In this document: piece after piece, positions 14,003 to 19,638 of the stretch
How positions within the stretch are numbered: the stretch's first letter is position 1
How the letters are laid out: each line of letters starts with the position of its first letter
Source of the DNA: Lachnospiraceae bacterium
GTDB lineage: Bacteria > Bacillota > Clostridia > Lachnospirales > Lachnospiraceae
NCBI GenBank assembly: GCA_900753305.1
Contig: CAADYR010000011.1
Span: 1-19,638 of the forward strand
Length of the DNA: 19,638 bases
Reading direction: 5' to 3'
Notes under the pieces: model-generated
Databases searched by the model: none
What the model saw: only the letters and a program-made list of their open reading frames with translations
Told to the model about the DNA's origin: nothing
Translations under genes and position numbers: made by a program

Positions 14003-14980
14003 ATGAAGAGAGAAGAGTTTCTGAATACATTATTTGAGAATATACCTGATTATACGAAAGAGGAACAGGAAGAGATCAGACAGTATTATGAGGAACTGAT
14101 TTGTGATGGTGTAGAAGCAGGACTGGATGAAGAGGAAGTAATCTCCAGACTGGAATCCCCTGAGAATATAGCATTCAGCCTGAAGAAGGAATATAAGGAA
14201 GAAAGGAAAGCAGAGGTCAGCGTTGTCTGCGATTCATCGGATGACTATACATCCAGTCAGCCTGTTGTCCATGCTGTGATATCAGCCAGAGATAGAGGAA
14301 TTGCACTGGAACCATCAGAAGATGGACGGGTGCATGTCCATTGTGAAAAAGATGAAATAGATGAAATTGTCTGCTATGAGAAGGAGGGCATGTTCTTCTT
14401 TTCACACAGAAGTAAAAGACGGATGCATTTCTTTGGCGGTTTTTCAAGAGTGGATTCTACAATCAAAGTCCAGATACCGGAATCCGTTATGCAGGCAGAA
14501 TTATCTACGACAAATGGTGGTATCCGTATTTCAGAAATATCAAAGCCGGAGATGGTCAAAGCACATACGACAAATGGTGGAATTACCTGCAACGATGTAA
14601 GAGCCAGCCACGTAGAATTGATCAGTAGCAATGCTTCAGTGAAATGCGAAGATACAAAAGTGCAGACGATATGTATGGAATCTACCAATGGAGCTTTAAG
14701 ATTGAAGGATGTACAGGCAGATGAAAAGCTTGCTGCACATACAACAAATGGTTCTATCCATTTTGAAGAGATTGATGCGAAAGACATTCAGCTAAAGACA
14801 AGTAATGCATCTATCAAAGGTACTTTACGTGGCAAGGGTACAGAGTATGCAATTGAAAGTGGAACCAGCAATGGTAAGAATTCTCTGCCTTCCAAATGGA
14901 ATCAGAGTGATTCGGCTGCGAAACGCCTGTCAGTGCATACCAGCAATGCCAACATTAAGGTAGAATTTGAAGAAATGTAA
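14003..14980 (+). CDS. HAAS (DUF1700) plus DUF4097 beta-solenoid protein
   Basis: 325 residues from ATG 14003, seven bases after padR with a GGTAGGAG site. Residues 1 to about 70 are the helical HAAS/DUF1700 domain (MKREEFLNTLFENIPDYTKE, later GLDEEEVISRLESPENIA), known to interact with PadR regulators and membrane partners. From about 165 onward it is a DUF4097 right-handed beta-solenoid with eight T/S-N-G/A turns of about 20 residues each (TTNGG, TTNGG, SSNAS, STNGA, TTNGS, TSNAS, TSNGK, TSNAN). There is no signal peptide or transmembrane helix. DUF4097 proteins include LiaX, an envelope-stress sensor of enterococci, so a role in sensing or damping cell-surface stress with PadR is likely but inferred. 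Confidence 0.85.
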   Translation: MKREEFLNTLFENIPDYTKEEQEEIRQYYEELICDGVEAGLDEEEVISRLESPENIAFSLKKEYKEERKAEVSVVCDSSDDYTSSQPVVHAVISARDRGIALEPSEDGRVHVHCEKDEIDEIVCYEKEGMFFFSHRSKRRMHFFGGFSRVDSTIKVQIPESVMQAELSTTNGGIRISEISKPEMVKAHTTNGGITCNDVRASHVELISSNASVKCEDTKVQTICMESTNGALRLKDVQADEKLAAHTTNGSIHFEEIDAKDIQLKTSNASIKGTLRGKGTEYAIESGTSNGKNSLPSKWNQSDSAAKRLSVHTSNANIKVEFEEM

Positions 14981-15018
14981 ACACCTTACTTTTTGACACC
15001 TTTTCAATCGAATATAGC

Positions 15019-15046
15019 TTTACATATAAATGTTGTATGGTAAAAT
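15019..15046 (+). promoter_or_regulatory. Candidate promoter of the GH127 gene
   Basis: TTTACA (15019-15024), a 16-base spacer and TAAAAT (15041-15046), about 70 bases before the start codon. A TTGACA at 14993-14998 has no fitting -10. No clear AraC site was recognised. Confidence 0.4.
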
Positions 15047-15115
15047 TACTTTGAAAGACAGGTTACAAAACGACACCGAATATAGATGATTCGTTAGAAA
15101 GGGGTATTTAGACAA

Positions 15116-17191
15116 ATGAATGAGAGGTATTTCAGCAGACCGGTAGACTTAAAGAATATGAAGGTAACGGATGCATTCTGGCATCGGGAGCAGGAGTTGG
15201 TCAGAACCGAAGTTATCCCATATCAGTGGGAGGCACTTAATGACCGTGTAGAAGGAGCTGCCCCCAGCTATTGTATGCATAACTTCCGCGTGGCTGGCAA
15301 TATGATGAAGGAGAAAAAGGCAAAGGGGAGCGCTTATACAGCACCGACTTATACCTTCAGAGGATTTGAAGCTTTGCCGGATGATCCGAAACACCCGGAT
15401 GATGACAAATTCTATGGTTTCGTTTTTCAGGATACGGATTTCTCCAAATGGATCGAAGCAGTTGCTTATTCTCTGACACAGCATCCAGATGAGAAGCTGG
15501 AGGCAACAGCAGATGAAGCTATTGATATTGTGTGTGCGGCGCAGCTTGAGAATGGATATCTGGACACTTATTATATTATCAATGGTATGGATCAGTCCTT
15601 TACCAATCTGAAGGATCACCATGAGCTGTATTGTCTGGGACATCTTGTAGAGGGAGCAGTGGCTTATTATGAAGCTACCGGCAAGGATAAGCTTTTGAAG
15701 GCAGCCTGCCGTTTCGCTGATTATGTAGACAGTTATTTTGGACCGGAAGAGGGCAAATGTAAGGGATATCCGGGACATGAAATCGCAGAGATGGCACTTG
15801 TCCGTCTGTATCAGGTAACAGGAGAGGAGAAATATCTGAAACTGAGCAGCTTTTTCCTGAATCAGAGAGGAACAGAGCCGAAATACTTCCGCTTGGAGGA
15901 TGAAGCCAGAGCGAAGGCAGAGGGTAAGCCTTTTAAGCCGGATATGAGTCCACTCAGTTATTCTTATTATCAGGCACATGCAAGAGTTCAGTCACAGGAT
16001 GAAGCTTTAGGACATTCAGTTCGTGCTGCATATCTTTATTCCGGCATGGCAGATGTGGCGAGACTGACTAACGATGAAGAGATGTATGCGGCTTGCAAGA
16101 GCTTGTGGAAGAGTGTTACCAGAGATAAGATGTATGTGACTGGTGGTATCGGTGCAACCAATATGGGTGAGGCATTCTCCTTCCCGTTTGATCTGCCAAA
16201 TGACACAGCTTATTCTGAGACTTGTGCTGCAATCGGTCTGGCTTTCTTTGCAAGAAGAATGCTGGAGATAGAGGCTGACAGTCATTATGGAGATGTGCTG
16301 GAGCAGTCCCTGTACAATACAGTACTGAGCGGTATGGCGCTGGATGGTAAGAGCTTCTTCTATGTCAATCCGCTGGAGGTTCTGCCGGAGGCATGCCATA
16401 AGGATCAGCGCAAGATGCATGTAAAATCAGTGCGCCAGAAGTGGTTTGGCTGTGCATGCTGCCCTCCTAATATTGCAAGAATCGTAAGCTCTGTGGCAAG
16501 CTATGCCTATACAGAGAATGAGGATACCCTGTGGACACATTTATATATGGGCAGTGAAGTGAAAAAGACTGTGAACGGGGATGCTTTTACATTGAGCATG
16601 ACAAGCAAAATGCCCTGGTCTGGTGAAGCACAGGCAACGATCAAAACTGACACACCTGTCACATGTACACTGGCGTTCCGTATTCCTGGCTGGAGTAATG
16701 CTGCAAAAGCAGAGATCACTACGACAGCAGATGTAGAGAGAACACAGGAGAAGGGCTATGTATATCTGACAGGTATCTGGAAGGATGGGGACAGCGTAAC
16801 ATTCAACTTTCCAATGCCGGTACATATGGTCATGGCAGACAGCAGAGTACGCGAGGATATCGGTAAGGTGGCCTTTACAAGAGGTCCTGTTACCTACTGT
16901 ATGGAAGAGATTGATAATGGCAAAGACCTGCATCTGTTACATGTAGACATGGACAGATTGCAGGGCAAGGATGGATGGAACGTGGAATTGGCAGTCAATG
17001 AAGAAATGGGACATCCAATGACAATCCTGAAAGTGCCGGCTCTCCGTGAAGAGGCATACGGACAGGAAGAGGACAGTCTCTATACAGAGTATCATCCTGT
17101 CAAAGATACACCGGTGCAGGCTGTATTTGTACCTTATTATGCATGGAATAATCGTGGCGAGGGTGAGATGAGCGTGTGGATCAGGCTCTAA
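15116..17191 (+). CDS. GH127 beta-L-arabinofuranosidase
   Basis: 691 residues behind GAAAGGGG, no signal peptide, hence cytoplasmic. It opens FSRPVDLKNMKVTDAFW and has YLGxLVEG-like CLGHLVEGAVAYYEATG, the (alpha/alpha)6 barrel typical of GH127. The catalytic zinc-thiolate set known from HypBA1 is present: Glu352 (MGEAF), Glu368 and Cys370 (YSETCAA), and Cys448-Cys449 in WFGCACCPPNIAR, where the first Cys of the pair is expected to be the nucleophile. The beta-sandwich C-terminus (FRIPGWSNAAKAEI, then FTRGPVTYCMEE) is complete. It removes terminal beta-L-arabinofuranose from small glycans or glycopeptides. It ends one base before the convergent AraC gene. Its neighbour is a GH27 enzyme, also likely arabinose-releasing. 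Confidence 0.92.
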   Translation: MNERYFSRPVDLKNMKVTDAFWHREQELVRTEVIPYQWEALNDRVEGAAPSYCMHNFRVAGNMMKEKKAKGSAYTAPTYTFRGFEALPDDPKHPDDDKFYGFVFQDTDFSKWIEAVAYSLTQHPDEKLEATADEAIDIVCAAQLENGYLDTYYIINGMDQSFTNLKDHHELYCLGHLVEGAVAYYEATGKDKLLKAACRFADYVDSYFGPEEGKCKGYPGHEIAEMALVRLYQVTGEEKYLKLSSFFLNQRGTEPKYFRLEDEARAKAEGKPFKPDMSPLSYSYYQAHARVQSQDEALGHSVRAAYLYSGMADVARLTNDEEMYAACKSLWKSVTRDKMYVTGGIGATNMGEAFSFPFDLPNDTAYSETCAAIGLAFFARRMLEIEADSHYGDVLEQSLYNTVLSGMALDGKSFFYVNPLEVLPEACHKDQRKMHVKSVRQKWFGCACCPPNIARIVSSVASYAYTENEDTLWTHLYMGSEVKKTVNGDAFTLSMTSKMPWSGEAQATIKTDTPVTCTLAFRIPGWSNAAKAEITTTADVERTQEKGYVYLTGIWKDGDSVTFNFPMPVHMVMADSRVREDIGKVAFTRGPVTYCMEEIDNGKDLHLLHVDMDRLQGKDGWNVELAVNEEMGHPMTILKVPALREEAYGQEEDSLYTEYHPVKDTPVQAVFVPYYAWNNRGEGEMSVWIRL

Positions 17192-18091
17192 TCAGCCATT
17201 ACGTCTGCGGTATTCTTCAGGAGTACACTGCATATATTTGCGAAAGACTTTTGCAAAGTAGTTGCCATTCTGAAAACCACAGTTCATAGCGATTTGTTCT
17301 ATGGAATTAGAGGTATTTAATAAAAGGGACAGGGCATGCTCAATGCGCAGTTTCGTCAGATACTGCAAAGGAGTCTGCCCTGTTTCTTTGCGAAAGCAGC
17401 GGGTCAGATGTTCGTGTGAAATATTGCAGGCATCAGCAACCTGACTGATGCTTTCCAGAGTGGCGAAATGTTGCCTGATGTATTGCATTGCCTGTACGAT
17501 CAGGTGGGATTCATTTAAGTGTGGAGTCTCTAATTCCCGAAGAAGCTGCGCCAGAAAACGATATAGAAATTCACTGCTTTCATATAAGGCAAGACTTCCA
17601 TTTCTTCTGTAACTTTCAAAGAACTGAAGATACAGTAGAATAGGGGAGCTGTCCAGGGGAAGGGTAAAGACGGAGCCAGCCTGTGTCTGACAGGTGTTCC
17701 AGAATGCTCTGGCGGCACTGCCATTAAAATGCAGATAGAAGAATTCCCATTCCTGATTTTTAGCCAACTGTGGAAGATAGTAGCTGCTGTTTTGTGGCAT
17801 TTGTGCGAAAAAGCCCATACCAGGCTGCAATAATGTCTTTTGCCCGTTTTCTTCATAGATACCGCAGCCTTTCAGGGTATACTGAATCAGATAGCCACCG
17901 TAAGATAGACGGTGGCTGTTATCATAATGATAAGAAATATCCGTTCTTTTCTCAATTCCAGTGTCTAATAGTATAAGCGGCAGCTCTGCCATTTGTTCAT
18001 GTTGGATAAAACCAAAATTCCCGTAATGATACTGCGTCAAAAAATTACCCTCCATATCAAAGAAGTATTCTTGAAACCTTATATCTATCAT
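17192..18091 (-). CDS. AraC-family regulator of the arabinose-glycan locus
   Basis: 299 residues if it starts at ATG 18091 (MIDIRFQEYFF); the next ATG at 18055 (MEGNFLTQ) is a real alternative, because a promoter for the divergent gene overlaps the first start and neither has a clear ribosome site. The N-terminal half is a cupin-like sugar-sensing domain (GGYLIQYTLKGCGIYEENGQ, then LLQPGMGFFAQMPQNSSYY). The C-terminal 100 residues hold two helix-turn-helices: LESISQVADACNISHEHLTR with FRKETGQTPLQYLTKLRIEH, and SIEQIAMNCGFQNGNYFAKV with FRKYMQCTPEEYRRRNG. It probably activates both flanking hydrolase genes in response to an oligosaccharide; that is inference from position. Confidence 0.88.
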   Translation of the reverse strand: MIDIRFQEYFFDMEGNFLTQYHYGNFGFIQHEQMAELPLILLDTGIEKRTDISYHYDNSHRLSYGGYLIQYTLKGCGIYEENGQKTLLQPGMGFFAQMPQNSSYYLPQLAKNQEWEFFYLHFNGSAARAFWNTCQTQAGSVFTLPLDSSPILLYLQFFESYRRNGSLALYESSEFLYRFLAQLLRELETPHLNESHLIVQAMQYIRQHFATLESISQVADACNISHEHLTRCFRKETGQTPLQYLTKLRIEHALSLLLNTSNSIEQIAMNCGFQNGNYFAKVFRKYMQCTPEEYRRRNG

Positions 18092-18099
18092 ATTACAAT
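18071..18099 (+). promoter_or_regulatory. Promoter of the GH27 gene, overlapping the araC start
   Basis: TTGAAA (18071-18076), a 17-base spacer and TACAAT (18094-18099). It lies over the first codons of the divergent AraC frame. On the other strand TTGATT-N18-TCTAAT faces it, so the two genes likely share one control region. Confidence 0.6.
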
Positions 18100-18149
18100 T
18101 AGAATGAGAAGGAAAGAAAAGAATCAAAAAAGATTCAAGGAGGTTATAT

Positions 18150-19445
18150 ATGAACAAGAACAATTTTGCAGTGACACCACCTATGGGGTGGAACAGTTAT
18201 GATTATTATGACACGACTGTCAATGAAGCACAGATTCGTGCCAATGCCGAGTATATGGCGAAGCATCTGAAGAAATATGGCTGGGAGTATGTTGTCATTG
18301 ATATTGAATGGTATTCCAATGACGCAGGCACACAGAGAGATAAGTACCAGTATATTCCTTTTGGGGATGATGAAATGGATGAGTATTCCAGATTCCAGCC
18401 AAGCCCTAAGAGATTCCCGTCATCTGCTGATGGAACAGGCTTTACCAAGCTGGCAGAATATATCCACAGTCTGGGACTTAAATTTGGTATTCACATCATG
18501 AGAGGTATTCCAAGAAAAGCGGCAGAGCAGCACTGCGCAGTATTGGGTACAACAGCAACTGCCAATGAAATCGCAGATGCGAACTCTATTTGTATCTGGA
18601 ATCCGGATATGTATGGCGTGAAGAATACGCCGGAAGGACAGGCATATTATGACTCATTGATTGCCATGTATGCGCAGTGGGGCGTAGATTTTATCAAATG
18701 TGATGATATCTGTGACAGCAGATTATATCGTGAAGAATATTTTAATGGCTGGCATGAGACGAGAATGTTACATGAAGCTATCTTAAAGAGCGGCAGAGAT
18801 ATTGTGCTCAGTTTATCTCCTGGTCCGGCTCATATTGATCTTGCATGGCAGTATTGCGAATATGCGAATATGTGGCGTATCACAGATGACCTGTGGGATG
18901 ACTGGAAACTGTTAAAGAATATGTTCTGGCGTTGTGAGATGTGGCAGGATCATGTAAGACAGGGCTGCTTCCCTGACTGCGATATGCTGCCAATCGGTAC
19001 TTTAGGTGGTGGCTTCGGAAATGGTGAATGGCAGACGCGCTTCACTAAGGATGAGCAAAAGACATTGATGACCTTATGGTGTATGTTCCGTTCTCCACTG
19101 ATGATCGGCGCAGAGTTGACAAAGATGGATGACTGGACATTGTCTTTGCTTACAAATGAAGAACTGCTGGCATTGATGGGCGAGCATTGCAGAGGCAAAC
19201 AGCTCAGACGTACAGAGACTGAAGCTGTATGGATCAATGTAAACAGTGAAAATAATGACACACATGTCGCTTTATTTAACTTAGGGGATGAAGAACAGAC
19301 CTTGACTGTATCACTTGAGACATTAGAAGCAGATAAGACCTATACCCTGCATGAATTGTGGGATAAGACGGATGCACAGATTACAGGAAATGAAGTGAAG
19401 GCAGCCGTACCGGCACATGGAGTGAAGGTATACAAGATAAAATAA
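18150..19445 (+). CDS. GH27 glycoside hydrolase, probable beta-L-arabinopyranosidase
   Basis: 431 residues behind CAAGGAGGT, no signal peptide. The GH27 barrel is plain: TPPMGWNSYDYY at the start, the nucleophile Asp185 in GVDFIKCDDIC, and the acid/base Asp247 in MWRITDDLWDDW. After SPLMIGAELTKMDDWT comes the C-terminal beta-sandwich. In alpha-galactosidases the first substrate loop reads DD-x-W; here it is VIDIEW (Asp51, Ile52), the change known from the Streptomyces avermitilis beta-L-arabinopyranosidase, where Ile replaces the Asp that binds the galactose C6 hydroxyl. The likely substrate is therefore terminal beta-L-arabinopyranose on arabinogalactan, though alpha-galactosidase activity cannot be excluded. 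It fits the neighbouring GH127 arabinofuranosidase. Confidence 0.88.
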   Translation: MNKNNFAVTPPMGWNSYDYYDTTVNEAQIRANAEYMAKHLKKYGWEYVVIDIEWYSNDAGTQRDKYQYIPFGDDEMDEYSRFQPSPKRFPSSADGTGFTKLAEYIHSLGLKFGIHIMRGIPRKAAEQHCAVLGTTATANEIADANSICIWNPDMYGVKNTPEGQAYYDSLIAMYAQWGVDFIKCDDICDSRLYREEYFNGWHETRMLHEAILKSGRDIVLSLSPGPAHIDLAWQYCEYANMWRITDDLWDDWKLLKNMFWRCEMWQDHVRQGCFPDCDMLPIGTLGGGFGNGEWQTRFTKDEQKTLMTLWCMFRSPLMIGAELTKMDDWTLSLLTNEELLALMGEHCRGKQLRRTETEAVWINVNSENNDTHVALFNLGDEEQTLTVSLETLEADKTYTLHELWDKTDAQITGNEVKAAVPAHGVKVYKIK

Positions 19446-19455
19446 CAGGCAAAGC

Positions 19456-19497
19456 ACGGGAAGCCAGGATTTATAATGGCTTCCCGTTTCTGTGTTT
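19456..19497 (+). terminator. Intrinsic terminator of the GH27 gene
   Basis: ACGGGAAGCCA (19456-19466) pairs perfectly with TGGCTTCCCGT (19477-19487), loop of ten bases, followed by TTTCTGTGTTT. Nothing recognisable follows to the window end. Confidence 0.85.
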
Positions 19498-19638
19498 GCA
19501 TTGCTATGGCAGAAGATCAACTGTTTTCCGGTGAATCAAAAAATATGAATGAGCGCCTTAATGCAATCTTAATACAGCACACCGGATCATTACACCGTTT
19601 TTTTATATTTCATAATATACTCTTTGTAAACAAACAAA

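Noticed and set aside
15149..15979. 276-codon minus-strand open frame inside the GH127 gene
   Set aside because: It is wholly antisense to a gene with complete catalytic motifs; composition is that of a shadow frame rich in Ile, Cys and Ser.
19498..19638. Possible gene start at the window's right end
   Set aside because: Only very short frames on both strands; no ribosome site with a continuing frame.

Overview
The window looks like chromosome from a low-to-mid GC gut Firmicute, most likely a Lachnospiraceae member (Blautia/Roseburia/Dorea-like). Strong AGGAGG-type ribosome sites, TTGACA/TATAAT promoters, the amino-acid ABC operon and the plant-glycan hydrolases all fit, but no rRNA or marker gene is present to fix the genus.

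Bases 1-6600 are a polymorphic-toxin array built from Rhs/YD-repeat tips. Three copies of the Rhs core C-terminus (1-113, about 1530-2500, 5195-5820) share long near-identical DNA and then switch to unrelated AT-rich toxin tips. The cassettes are: deaminase toxin + Imm1; AHH-type nuclease + DUF4274 protein; an IS1380-like transposase fragment joined to a second, truncated Imm1; a toxin tail of unknown family + Imm11-like protein; and an Endonuclease_NS_2-type toxin without its catalytic core + SMI1/KNR4 (SUKH) protein. Toxin halves are often broken, whereas every cassette-linked immunity gene is intact except the duplicated Imm1 remnant. A promoter, 17-codon mini-ORF and terminator sit at 3441-3578.

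Bases 6760-10300 are orderly housekeeping DNA: a terminator, a polar amino-acid ABC importer (binding lipoprotein, permease, ATPase), an EamA/DMT exporter and a long terminator hairpin.

Bases 10300-13510 mix decay and mobile-type genes: a collapsed type IIG restriction-modification gene, an intact metallo-beta-lactamase-fold hydrolase, a 3-dehydroquinate synthase pseudogene lacking its NAD-binding motif, and a RelE/ParE-type toxin-antitoxin pair with a very small antitoxin.

Bases 13580-14980 are a PadR repressor with operator-like palindromes on its own promoter, followed by a HAAS(DUF1700)-DUF4097 beta-solenoid protein. This arrangement is typical of envelope-stress modules.

Bases 15000-19500 are an L-arabinose-releasing glycan locus: a GH127 beta-L-arabinofuranosidase, a convergent AraC regulator, and a divergent GH27 enzyme whose active-site Asp-to-Ile change suggests beta-L-arabinopyranosidase rather than alpha-galactosidase activity. 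Together these would trim arabinose caps from plant arabinogalactan or arabinan side chains.
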